From IMG/VR virus record IMGVR_UViG_3300046369_000195, positions 1-35,147 of that record: a stretch of DNA of 35,147 nucleotides; one strand, given 5' to 3'. The DNA is from a virus. The translations under genes were made by a program, and so were the position numbers. The notes beneath the pieces were generated by a model. That model was given only the letters and a program-made list of their open reading frames with translations. It made no database searches and was not told the origin of the DNA. This document shows, one piece after another, positions 24,806 to 31,537 of this stretch; position 1 is the stretch's first letter; every line of letters begins with the position of its first letter.

Positions 24806-25215
24806 GTGAAACAACAACCGGACTTATTGGCGAGTACATCGCTGCCGCCGCTATTCTTGCACAAGGGTGGCGCGTCTCTATGGCTCAACAAGACCGGGTA
24901 GATATGGTGGCGTGGAATGGGCAAGAGTTTCTTCGTGTGCAGGCAAAGACTGCAAGTTTACTTGGCAATCAAGATGGTCGATCTCCGCGTCACCACTTCC
25001 AACTTGGTCACGGCTGTAAAGCAAAACATCTGCCGACAAAGGATGATTACGATGTTCTCTGCCTTGTTTCCCCCAATGCCCGCCGGGTCTTGTTCATGCC
25101 GGTTACGTCAGTACGGCAATATAGTATGCGCCTGCCAGCGTCACGCTTCACTGAGGCTGCGGAAAACGATAGCTGGGATAAGGCGGTTGATTACGTTCTG
25201 GAGACGCGGCGATGA
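24802..25215 (+). CDS. PD-(D/E)XK nuclease-like protein
   Basis: The 137-residue protein matches the PDDEXK_5-like fold. TGLIGEYIAAAAILAQGW carries E11, DRVDMVAWNG carries D34, and EFLRVQAKTA provides the Q-x-K motif (Q47, K49). The Q in place of E is common in this branch. It should cut DNA, perhaps at branched structures or host DNA. It is oddly placed between a membrane protein and the lysozyme, with ATGA overlaps on both sides, so it is expressed with the lysis genes. A late role, such as destroying competing DNA, is possible but not shown. Confidence 0.75.
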   Translation: MSETTTGLIGEYIAAAAILAQGWRVSMAQQDRVDMVAWNGQEFLRVQAKTASLLGNQDGRSPRHHFQLGHGCKAKHLPTKDDYDVLCLVSPNARRVLFMPVTSVRQYSMRLPASRFTEAAENDSWDKAVDYVLETRR

Positions 25216-25697
25216 ATAAGGACGCACTTCGCGAGGAGCTGGCCGAAGACGAGGGCTGTAAGTATTTGATTTATTTGGATCATTTACAACTCCCAACCTT
25301 CGGAATTGGCCACTTAATCAAAGAGCATGACCCAGAATACGGCTTGCCGGTCGGCACTGAGGTGTCGGAAGACCGCGTGCGTAAGGCGTTTAATCTGGAC
25401 ATTGCCGTGACCGTGGAAGACTGCCGCCGGTTGTGCGACAACGTCGGCGTCGACTTCAACGAGCTTGACCTGCGCTATCCTGACGGCGCGTTGGCGCTGT
25501 GCAATATGTGCTTCAACCTAGGCTACCCCAGATTCAGCAAATTTAAGCGCCAGTGGGCGGCAGTAGCTGAGGCTATGGAAGACCCAAAGGCGTGGCTGAC
25601 AGTCGCCGCAGAGGCAGAAGACAGCCGCTGGTTTGATCAGGTGCCTAATAGAGCCAAGCGTTTGACCGCAAGATTTAGGGCGCTGGCTGATGGCTAA
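25212..25697 (+). CDS. Endolysin, T4-type lysozyme (GH24)
   Basis: The 161-residue muramidase should cleave the glycan strands of peptidoglycan at the end of infection. The catalytic set E14, D23 and T29 in EDEGCKYLIYLDHLQLPTFGIGHL has the same spacing as E11-D20-T26 in T4 lysozyme. The C-terminal part includes ALCNMCFNLGYPRFSKFKRQW and PNRAKRLTARF, also typical. There is no signal peptide, so it needs a holin to leave the cytoplasm. The two downstream genes provide this. Confidence 0.93.
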   Translation: MNKDALREELAEDEGCKYLIYLDHLQLPTFGIGHLIKEHDPEYGLPVGTEVSEDRVRKAFNLDIAVTVEDCRRLCDNVGVDFNELDLRYPDGALALCNMCFNLGYPRFSKFKRQWAAVAEAMEDPKAWLTVAAEAEDSRWFDQVPNRAKRLTARFRALADG

Positions 25698-25887
25698 GGC
25701 GATCACCGAATACAAGATCATCCCTCGGCTGATGATTTTTACTATGACCGTGGTTTACGTCAGGTGCATTGAGTGGGCGCTGGCGATGCCAGACCTATCG
25801 ACCCAGCAGGCCAGCCTAATTAGCGTGGTTACTGGGGCTATGACTGGTAGCCTAGCCGTGTTTTTAAACTCGGAGTCGAAGAAATGA
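25690..25887 (+). CDS. Holin, two-helix type (putative)
   Basis: The 65 residues include two membrane helices (about 11-31 and 43-59) joined by ALAMPDLSTQQASLI. The segment TQQASLISVVTGAMTGSLAVFL recurs in small phage holins of marine phages. It overlaps the lysozyme by eight bases and is coupled to the next gene by ATGA. It should open the inner membrane for the lysozyme. Confidence 0.75.
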   Translation: MAKAITEYKIIPRLMIFTMTVVYVRCIEWALAMPDLSTQQASLISVVTGAMTGSLAVFLNSESKK

Positions 25888-26270
25888 TACAAGCACTATT
25901 AGGCCCAATCTCCAGCCTTGCAGGAACGTGGCTAGAAGGCCGCGTGGAGACCGCTAAGGCGGAGACAGGCGCAAAGGTAGCCAAGGCCAAGGCAGAGGCC
26001 ACCATAATGGAAAAAAAGGCCACTGGCGAGATCGACTGGGATTTGAAGATGGCCGACGCAAGCGCGGCAAGCTGGAAAGACGAGTGGCTTACCATTTTGT
26101 TTAGCATCCCGCTGATCCTAGCTTTTTGCGGTGATTGGGGTCGGCACATAGTATCTGAGGGCTTTGCGGCTCTGGAGGCTATGCCGGAGTATTATCAGTA
26201 CACCCTCGGCGTTATCGTCTCAGCCAGCTTTGCGACGCGTTCTGCCGCCAAGTTCTTCGGTAAAAAGTAA
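25884..26270 (+). CDS. Holin-like membrane protein (GTA_holin_3TM-like)
   Basis: The 128-residue protein has a short N-terminal amphipathic helix, a Lys/Ala/Glu-rich coiled coil (TAKAETGAKVAKAKAEA) and then KDEWLTILFSIPLILAF with a second membrane segment near 105-118. This matches the family known from gene transfer agents and alphaproteobacterial phages. It may act with or regulate the preceding holin. It is the last gene of the rightward late operon, directly before a terminator. Confidence 0.72.
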   Translation: MIQALLGPISSLAGTWLEGRVETAKAETGAKVAKAKAEATIMEKKATGEIDWDLKMADASAASWKDEWLTILFSIPLILAFCGDWGRHIVSEGFAALEAMPEYYQYTLGVIVSASFATRSAAKFFGKK

Positions 26271-26288
26271 GGGGGCTTTCGCCCCCTT
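26269..26288. terminator. Terminator between convergent operons
   Basis: The eight-pair stem AAGGGGGC/GCCCCCTT has a TTTC loop and overlaps the last TAA. TTGTCT follows on the plus strand and the other strand has TTA-rich sequence, so it may work in both directions. It separates the rightward late genes from the leftward operon. Confidence 0.82.
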
Positions 26289-26291
26289 GTC

Positions 26292-26465
26292 TCACTTGTA
26301 TAGATATTGATAGTCAAACCTGTCGGCGGTCTGCATATCCTCAAAGACGACATTGTAGCTTTCATCGTCGATGCGCTCGACCCGCCTGACTAGGGCTGTC
26401 ACCAGCCTGCCCTTGGGGCCAGTCACGCTGACTAGGTCGTCTGGCTTTAAGTGTTCTGTTTTCAT
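26292..26465 (-). CDS. Small hypothetical protein (57 residues), last gene of leftward operon
   Basis: The leftward ATG at 26465 is preceded by AGGAGG, about as strong a ribosome site as exists. The product starts MKTEHLKPDDLVSVTGPKGR and ends MQTADRFDYQYLYK. PDDLVSVTGPKG followed by VTALVRRVE suggests a small beta barrel, perhaps SH3- or KOW-like. Nothing more can be said from sequence. It lies just before the convergent terminator. Confidence 0.75.
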   Translation of the reverse strand: MKTEHLKPDDLVSVTGPKGRLVTALVRRVERIDDESYNVVFEDMQTADRFDYQYLYK

Positions 26466-26474
26466 TTAATCCTC

Positions 26475-26687
26475 CTATAAAAGTTTAAAAGCTCTGGCTT
26501 TTCCGGCCACCTTCTCAGCCGCGCCACGCTCGACCAGTCCGGTCATCAGCCGGTGTACTTGGCTGAAGCTCTTGCCGGTCTTTTGCGATAGCTCACTGAT
26601 GGTCGGCGTGTAGCCGTACCGGCGGGTCATGCGGTCAATCAAAATCCGCAGTTCCGCCTGTTTTTTGGTCAGCGGCACATCAATCAT
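26475..26687 (-). CDS. LexA-like winged-helix DNA-binding protein
   Basis: The 70 residues match the N-terminal DNA-binding domain of LexA: LTKKQAELRILIDRMTRRYGYTPTISELSQKTG, then SFSQVHRLMTGLVERGAAEKV. There is no protease domain, so it cannot self-cleave as LexA does. It overlaps the exonuclease gene by eight bases and is probably a regulator for this operon or for the opposite one. It could also be an anti-SOS factor that occupies host LexA sites. I cannot choose between these. Confidence 0.82.
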   Translation of the reverse strand: MIDVPLTKKQAELRILIDRMTRRYGYTPTISELSQKTGKSFSQVHRLMTGLVERGAAEKVAGKARAFKLL

Positions 26688-27642
26688 CTTTTGACTCCTT
26701 AATGGTTAAGGTTGACTGCCGGACAATCCGTGCGGGCTTGGCCGGTGTCGTCTTGGCCGGTTGTGCCTTGAAGTTACGCATTGGCCACTTCACATAGTAA
26801 GAGCGATTGCCGACCACCCCGACCGCCTCATCGTGGCTGCCCAGACGTTCTTTCAGCATAGCCTCAGCTTCGTCGATGTCGCCTTCAGCGGCTCGCTTGG
26901 CGTCCTTGGCGTTAACCAACTGAGCCAGCCAGTCGTTGTCTTCGCCCTCAAGCGTGATTGGCGGTGCGCCGTCATCAACACGCGGATAGGCGGTATTGCC
27001 GTCAGAGCTGGACTGGATCGGATACCAGTCCACGTCAAGCTTGCGTCGCTCAAACTCCTCGATTTCATCCGTGATGCGCGACTGCACCGCAGCGTTTGCC
27101 TGATACAAGAATATGCGTAGCTCCACACCGCCGTACAAGACGCACACAGCGCCCCACGTTTTTTTCGTCGCAAGCAATTGACCTTGCAACTGCAATACCC
27201 CCCTATGAGGCGCTGGGCGGTCTTCAGGCTTGGCGCTGGTCAGCTTGCTCTCCAAGACGCCGACGCCGTCCACCCAGACAGGGCCGTCAACACAATAGAT
27301 GCCCTTGGCTGGGTCTGTGGTGACTTCATGCCCTAGCCCGCCGTCAGCGGTGCCGTCAAGCGACGCGGCAAATGGTAGAGTGTCGTGAAAGATGGCGTCG
27401 TGTTCCAGCTTCAGGTCAGTCAGGTTGAGCCGTTCAGCGGCCTCAGTCAGGATCATGCCTTCGGAACGGTCGCCCCAATCGCAGGCTTCGTTGCCGTTGA
27501 ATGGGTCGGGATCGGGCTTGCCTTCGATTGAGGCTAGTGCCTTGGCAAGCTGATCGTTGGGTGTCTTGTACGGCGACATATTCATAATTACCGGAATTAC
27601 CGAAGCGGTTATGATGTCGTCGGGTGTCTTTTTACCGACCAT
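26680..27642 (-). CDS. YqaJ-type viral exonuclease/recombinase
   Basis: The 320-residue protein has the lambda-exonuclease/YqaJ fold. MNMSPYKTPNDQLAKAL is followed by DWGDRSEGM (E61), FAASLDGTAD (D96), GVLESKLTSA (E131, K133) and GVLQLQGQLLATK. All expected active-site residues are present. The enzyme resects double-stranded ends for single-strand annealing. No separate annealase of the Bet/RecT type is seen, but the SSB-like protein at 30801 or a host protein may serve. The C-terminus is basic and Pro-rich (TTPAKPARIVRQ). GGAG for this gene lies inside the end of the homing endonuclease. Confidence 0.87.
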   Translation of the reverse strand: MVGKKTPDDIITASVIPVIMNMSPYKTPNDQLAKALASIEGKPDPDPFNGNEACDWGDRSEGMILTEAAERLNLTDLKLEHDAIFHDTLPFAASLDGTADGGLGHEVTTDPAKGIYCVDGPVWVDGVGVLESKLTSAKPEDRPAPHRGVLQLQGQLLATKKTWGAVCVLYGGVELRIFLYQANAAVQSRITDEIEEFERRKLDVDWYPIQSSSDGNTAYPRVDDGAPPITLEGEDNDWLAQLVNAKDAKRAAEGDIDEAEAMLKERLGSHDEAVGVVGNRSYYVKWPMRNFKAQPAKTTPAKPARIVRQSTLTIKESKDD

Positions 27643-28853
27643 TAGTTAGTCTCCTTTTTTGGTGTTTGTAAAATAGTTGGTATGGTGACAGCGTCCTCAA
27701 TGCTCCACCCCCTTTGTAGTCTTGCTTTGACTGTAGCGAACAAAATGTTGTTCTTTTTGCCTAAGCAACGACAAGCCTCATCTAAGCTAGGGTATGTCTT
27801 GCCGAACACCTCTGTCTCTTTAGCAAGAGGGTGTTTGTTTTTTGGCTTTGGCTCAAGGCCAGCAGCTTGCTCTGGTGTGTAGCCTGAGTGCAGCCGCATA
27901 AACCAAGCGCTTGCTGTTAAGCCATAAAACTTTGCCGCAGCAACGTTGGTCTCAAAGGTCATCCCATCAATGGTTATGGGCTTGTGGTTTTTTTTGAAAA
28001 CCTTTTTTTCAACAACGCCAAACGCCTCCTCAGGCGTCCACCCAAGACGGCCTAAGCGTCCTCTGGCGGTGCTTTCATTCACTCCATAAAAGTCTGCCGC
28101 AGCCTTTATATTGGGGAATGTGCGGCCTTCAACAGTAACCTCAATGTATATAGCGTTTTTATGGTTACGAGGCTCAAGGTCAATTGCTTGCTCTATTGTC
28201 CAGCCGCGCTGCAAACGAGCTTTAGTGCGATAAAGCAAGACGCCGTAATGATCGGCAATGTGCTGGATACTGCAAAACCTTTTGCCATCTACCCGCCATC
28301 CATTGCCGCCCTGTCTCGGGCCTCCGTTGTTAGTGTACTTAACGCCCTCTCTATATGCTGGCGGTGTATCAACGCCAAACGCCTGCTCGATTGTCCAGCC
28401 ACTATCTATTCTTTCTTTGACGGCCTTTTCGCCTATTGGCCTTTCGTCTGGGTGTCCTCCAGCCGCGCCTTGCAAGGGCATTGGTTGCAGTTGCCTCACA
28501 GCCTCTGCAAAAGATGGGTAAACAATTCCGCCGACTTTTATCGGGCGCATCTCTCTTGGTTCAGGAGAGTAACCGCCGGGGCTTAAATTGTATCCGTCCG
28601 GCGCGATTGTTTTCATTTTACTTATCCAGCGCGCCTCTTTTTTAGACAAACTTCGCAAAGATTTTGCTTGGTCGATTTTTGCAAAATCAAACACATCCTT
28701 GCCAAATTTCTTTATGGCTTCCGCAAGAGAGCCTTTAACCCCTTTATTCCTTTCTGCGGCACGGATGTGTTCTCTGACGCGCTTTTCAAAATTGATTGTA
28801 GCCCCAACATACTGCATACCGTTTACCGTATTGGTCGCAAGATAAACAATCAT
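27642..28853 (-). CDS. GIY-YIG homing endonuclease with five HTH repeats
   Basis: From ATG at 28853 the 403 residues start with a GIY-YIG nuclease: VYLATN and YVGA stand for GIY and YIG, with FEKRVREH as the catalytic Arg region, then KEARWISKM and GYNLSPGG. The rest comprises five units of about 45-65 residues, each with [VI]-x-G-x-x-[FY] at the start and R[LI]-x-x-G-[WY]-[ST]-x-E-[EQD]-A at the end. Examples are KARLQRGWTIEQA, GRLGRLGWTPEEA and MRLHSGYTPEQA. These are helix-turn-helix repeats of the NUMOD/IENR type and should read a long DNA target. The longer frame to 28955 overlaps another small gene. No intron is seen, so this is a free-standing mobile gene within the operon. It is AT-richer than its neighbours. 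Confidence 0.88.
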   Translation of the reverse strand: MIVYLATNTVNGMQYVGATINFEKRVREHIRAAERNKGVKGSLAEAIKKFGKDVFDFAKIDQAKSLRSLSKKEARWISKMKTIAPDGYNLSPGGYSPEPREMRPIKVGGIVYPSFAEAVRQLQPMPLQGAAGGHPDERPIGEKAVKERIDSGWTIEQAFGVDTPPAYREGVKYTNNGGPRQGGNGWRVDGKRFCSIQHIADHYGVLLYRTKARLQRGWTIEQAIDLEPRNHKNAIYIEVTVEGRTFPNIKAAADFYGVNESTARGRLGRLGWTPEEAFGVVEKKVFKKNHKPITIDGMTFETNVAAAKFYGLTASAWFMRLHSGYTPEQAAGLEPKPKNKHPLAKETEVFGKTYPSLDEACRCLGKKNNILFATVKARLQRGWSIEDAVTIPTILQTPKKETN

Positions 28854-28972
28854 CCCGCACCCCCAAAACGAGCCATCAGCGCCCAGAAGTTCAGCTCTGA
28901 ACTGACAATGTTTGTGAAAAAAGCCAAGCCAAATGCCATCAGCAACAGCATACAAATTGTGTCTTTAATCAT
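28850..28972 (-). CDS. Tiny membrane protein (40 residues)
   Basis: A short leftward frame starts MIKDTICMLLLMAFGLAFF and ends WALMARFGGAG. It has one membrane helix (about 5-20). GGGAGGGTGAC before ATG is a good ribosome site. The ATG overlaps the TGA of the preceding gene, and its own TGA overlaps the ATG of the homing endonuclease. The double coupling makes a real gene likely. The function is unknown; membrane effects such as superinfection exclusion are only speculation. Confidence 0.6.
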   Translation of the reverse strand: MIKDTICMLLLMAFGLAFFTNIVSSELNFWALMARFGGAG

Positions 28973-29259
28973 GTCACCCTCCCATATTTTGATGGTCTAT
29001 CCAGACGTGCGTCAGCCTTCTTTGGTGCCAACGCAGTCCAGCCATTGACGTGTAGCCGGTACGCGCTACACACAACCTCACCGCCGACCCAAGATTCGCC
29101 ACGAGATATATGCGTGATGAGGCTCTTGTAATCGGTGCGCTTGCAAGCCAACGCGATTGCGTCGTGCCTGTCGTAAAGCGGGCCGGTGACAACTGGACGC
29201 GTGAACGGATGGCTCACGACGTACCAGAGTTTGACGCGATCTTGCCTGATCTGTTTCAT
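28969..29259 (-). CDS. Hypothetical protein in leftward operon
   Basis: I take ATG at 29259, with GGGAGA upstream, giving 96 residues. A frame to 29328 adds a poor leader. Segments include VKLWYVVSHPFTRPVVTGPLYDRHDAI and RGESWVGGEVVCSAYRL. No family is recognised. It is strongly basic near the end (PKKADARLDRPSKYGRV). It is early and non-structural by position. Confidence 0.6.
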   Translation of the reverse strand: MKQIRQDRVKLWYVVSHPFTRPVVTGPLYDRHDAIALACKRTDYKSLITHISRGESWVGGEVVCSAYRLHVNGWTALAPKKADARLDRPSKYGRVT

Positions 29260-29285
29260 GCTGATCTCCCTTTCGGGCGGGGCTG

Positions 29286-29600
29286 TTAAGCCGCCGCCTT
29301 TCTTGACATATAAAGTGGGCCAGTCCATTGAACCCTGTACCCGCCGTCGATGATGTTCCCGCGAGGGTGGTTGCGGGCCGGAGTTGCCCAGCTTGCAGCC
29401 ATTAAGATATCGCCCTTCTTAAACATTGCGTCGTCATCACCCTTGACGATGAAGCCCCAAGCAGAATGGTCGCTAATGATTTTGATATATTTTTTGCCGA
29501 CCTTAAAAGACAGGCCAGCAGCAAAACGCTCATAGTCACCACCACGGCGGGCGTAGTCTGCTTTGATGGCTTCGATCAATTCGTTAATTTGATTTTCCAT
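29286..29600 (-). CDS. Conserved early phage protein, first gene of leftward operon
   Basis: The 104 residues include KIISDHSAWGFIVKGDDDAMFKKGDILMAASWATPARNHPRGNI and IDGGYRVQWTGPLYM. The W-G-F...KKGD-I-x-x-AASW-x-x-PAR pattern is recurrent in phages of many hosts but, to my knowledge, unassigned. It is the first gene after the promoter at 29647-29675 and has GGGAG before ATG. First-in-operon early genes often act on the host, but nothing here proves that. Confidence 0.68.
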   Translation of the reverse strand: MENQINELIEAIKADYARRGGDYERFAAGLSFKVGKKYIKIISDHSAWGFIVKGDDDAMFKKGDILMAASWATPARNHPRGNIIDGGYRVQWTGPLYMSRKAAA

Positions 29601-29646
29601 TTGGTAATCTCCCTTGATTTCCCTGTTTCGTCCCTCTTACCTTATG

Positions 29647-29675
29647 AATATGGACTTGCTATCAATATATGTCAA
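29647..29675 (-). promoter_or_regulatory. Sigma70-like promoter for the leftward operon
   Basis: On the minus strand a perfect -35 TTGACA (29670-29675) is separated by exactly 17 bases from CATATT (29647-29652), four of six matches to the -10 consensus. The start would lie about 35-40 bases before the first leftward gene. This is the best promoter I can find in the window. Confidence 0.7.
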
Positions 29676-29687
29676 TAGCGATAGCAA
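29656..29687. promoter_or_regulatory. Operator-like palindrome in divergent control region
   Basis: TTGCTATC at 29656-29663 and GATAGCAA at 29680-29687 are perfect inverted arms 16 bases apart. They enclose the -35 box of the leftward promoter, so a bound protein would block it. Candidate binders are the ribbon-helix-helix protein encoded 22 bases to the right or the LexA-like protein. Confidence 0.65.
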
Positions 29688-29708
29688 CATATTTTTAGGG
29701 TGATATAA

Positions 29709-29900
29709 ATGTCAGAGATTAAACCAGTTTTGTTGAGGCTCAGAGCCTCGACCATAGAAATGTTAAAAAAGGAGCTGGAATTATCGGCTCACCGTAGCCA
29801 GTCGTCGCTGGCCGACGAGCTGCTGGTAAAGCAGTTGGAGGCAAATGCACGCCAGCGCAATATGCAGTTTGAGATGGATCGCCAAGCGGGGCGGGTCTGA
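29709..29900 (+). CDS. Ribbon-helix-helix (Arc/MetJ-like) regulator
   Basis: The 63-residue protein has a short strand PVLLRLRAS followed by two helices (TIEMLKKELELSAHRS and SSLADELLVKQLEAN), the plan of ribbon-helix-helix repressors that bind DNA as dimers. It is the first rightward gene beside the palindrome, so autoregulation and control of the leftward promoter are likely. No antitoxin partner is evident. The next gene overlaps by one base. Confidence 0.75.
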   Translation: MSEIKPVLLRLRASTIEMLKKELELSAHRSQSSLADELLVKQLEANARQRNMQFEMDRQAGRV

Positions 29901-30343
29901 TGCGTGCCGGTGGAGGGCGTGCGAAAGGAGCAGCGTTTGAGAGGCAGATCGCGGGCATGTTGTTCGATGAGTTGGGCATAAAGTTTAAGCGCAACCTTGA
30001 GCAGTACCAGATGAAAAATCTGGCAGACCTGACAGCCTCAGACGCATCGTTTCCGTTTTTATTAGAATTAAAAAGATATAAAAATGCCGTGTCATCTTCT
30101 TGGTGGGATCAGATAGTGACCGCCGCCCGCACGTCAGACGGCAACCCTAATGACTGCCTGCCGTGCCTGATCTGGAAGCTAGACCGGCAGGACATTAATG
30201 TGCGGATACCCATTGAGGCGCTGGTAAGGTTAGGGCGGCCACTGGCTCAGGATGTAGCCGAGGCTTACGACTGGCGCTATACGGCGACGCTGTCTTGGCC
30301 TGACTTTATTATGGTGTGCCGCGATCTGATGGCGAGGGAATAA
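29900..30343 (+). CDS. PD-(D/E)XK nuclease, possible Holliday junction resolvase
   Basis: The 147 residues show GRAKGAAFERQIAGMLF with E14, LADLTASDASFPFLLELKRY with D43 or D48 and the E56-x-K58 motif, then SWWDQIVTAAR. This is the arrangement of archaeal-type or phage resolvases of the PD-(D/E)XK superfamily. It should cut branched DNA before packaging. It sits at the head of the replication genes. It is coupled to the regulator upstream and the next nuclease-like gene downstream. Confidence 0.78.
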   Translation: MRAGGGRAKGAAFERQIAGMLFDELGIKFKRNLEQYQMKNLADLTASDASFPFLLELKRYKNAVSSSWWDQIVTAARTSDGNPNDCLPCLIWKLDRQDINVRIPIEALVRLGRPLAQDVAEAYDWRYTATLSWPDFIMVCRDLMARE

Positions 30344-30771
30344 TGTTCCGGCCAATGTATGAATCCCAGGCCGACCGCAACAACGAGCAGCGCGTCGCTG
30401 ACTTGCTGGCGGAAAAGGGCTACAGCCTCGACAAGCTGCCAATGAGCTTTGGCCTAGACGTGGCTATAACCGACGATTTTGAGGAAAAGATTGTGGCGTT
30501 TGCCGAAATAAAGGCACGCACATTTGAGATGAATAAGTATCCCACGGCAATGATTAACCTGCACAAGGTTATCAGGGCGCATGACATTTCCGCTTGCACC
30601 GGATTGCCGTCGTATTTTATCGTACTTTACCGCGACGCATTGGTGCGAATAAATTTTGCCAGTGAGTTTGCGGTGAGAATGGGTGGCAGGTCAGACCGAG
30701 GCGATCCGGCGGATCGTGACGTCTGCGCCTATTACCCGATTAGTGGGTTCACGGTTGTGAGCCAATTTTGA
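30343..30771 (+). CDS. Second PD-(D/E)XK nuclease-like protein
   Basis: ATG at 30343 overlaps the previous stop (TAATG) and has GAGGGA upstream. The 142 residues contain E15, D39 in SFGLDVAI and the E55-x-K57 motif in AFAEIKART. VIRAHDISACTGLPSYFIVLY follows as the later core. It is related in plan to phage VRR- or Hjc-like nucleases, but I cannot name a subfamily. Two adjacent small nucleases suggest distinct substrates, or one may be structural. Confidence 0.7.
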   Translation: MFRPMYESQADRNNEQRVADLLAEKGYSLDKLPMSFGLDVAITDDFEEKIVAFAEIKARTFEMNKYPTAMINLHKVIRAHDISACTGLPSYFIVLYRDALVRINFASEFAVRMGGRSDRGDPADRDVCAYYPISGFTVVSQF

Positions 30772-30800
30772 AAAGCTGAAAACGGAAAAGGAAACGTAAA

Positions 30801-31442
30801 ATGGCTTTAGGTTTTGTGAATGAAAACAGCGGTGACGGTTCAGCAATCGTGCCGATTTTGAAGTATGACACGCGTGGCGGTTACATCATCAAGGTTGACC
30901 GGCATCAGGATGAGGGTGGCACTTGGGTTAAGGATGAATCCGAGCTGGAGTATCCGGTCAAAGTCGCAATGGATTTGGAGAACATAAAGGTCGGCTGGCT
31001 CGGCTTTGTTGGTGGTGCGCCAGACTTTCATCTGGTCAATATTGGTGAGCCAATGCCTGCACGCCCAAGCCCTGACCACAATCAGGGGTTTCAGGTCAAG
31101 CTCTGTAACAAGGAGCTGGGGCTGCGTGAGCTGTCCAGCGGCGCAAAGACTATGACCGTGCCTTTCAATGACCTGCACAACGCATATGAGGCTCAGAAGG
31201 CCGACAATGCGGGTAAGGTGCCGGTCATTGAGTTTACCGGCTCAGAGCGTTACAAGGTGAACACACCTAACGGCGAGCTGACCTTCAAGAAGCCGGTGAT
31301 GGTTATCTCCGGTTGGGTTGACCGTCCGGCGACCCTAGACGGCGCTGCAGCGCCGCAAGAACCTGCGCCGACAGTGTCAGCGCCTGTGATGGAAGCCGTT
31401 GCCACCTCGGCGGCTCCAGTGGCGGGCAGCGACCTGTTCTAG
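30801..31442 (+). CDS. ssb: Single-stranded DNA-binding protein (putative)
   Basis: The 213-residue protein has an OB-like beta core (about 1-165) including LKYDTRGGYIIKVDRH, VKVAMDLENIKVGWLGF and GFQVKLCNKELGLRELSS. A Pro/Ala-rich linker leads to the tip GSDLF, reminiscent of the acidic-aromatic SSB tail. Similar proteins sit before primase-helicase genes in related phages. It should coat single-stranded DNA in replication and recombination. The OB assignment is by pattern only. A strong hairpin follows the gene. Confidence 0.7.
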   Translation: MALGFVNENSGDGSAIVPILKYDTRGGYIIKVDRHQDEGGTWVKDESELEYPVKVAMDLENIKVGWLGFVGGAPDFHLVNIGEPMPARPSPDHNQGFQVKLCNKELGLRELSSGAKTMTVPFNDLHNAYEAQKADNAGKVPVIEFTGSERYKVNTPNGELTFKKPVMVISGWVDRPATLDGAAAPQEPAPTVSAPVMEAVATSAAPVAGSDLF

Positions 31443-31449
31443 CGCGGGA

Positions 31450-31503
31450 GGTCACGGCGGTTAGGGTTTCCCTCCCTTTCCCTAGCCGCCGTGGCCGCTT
31501 TTC
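31450..31503 (+). terminator. Long hairpin with T-run between ssb and primase-helicase
   Basis: Arms at 31450-31466 and 31480-31496 form a 17-pair stem with two G-U pairs around a 13-base pyrimidine loop, followed by GCTTTTC. It should terminate or attenuate transcription after ssb, so that ssb is made in excess over the helicase. No promoter is evident for the next gene. Confidence 0.78.
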
Positions 31504-31537
31504 TAAAGGGACAAAGGGGCAGGAAAGGGTTTGAACA

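Noticed and set aside
26475-29900. Lysogeny module (integrase, CI/Cro, attachment site)
   Set aside because: Two small DNA-binding proteins and a divergent promoter exist, but there is no integrase, excisionase or attachment-like site.
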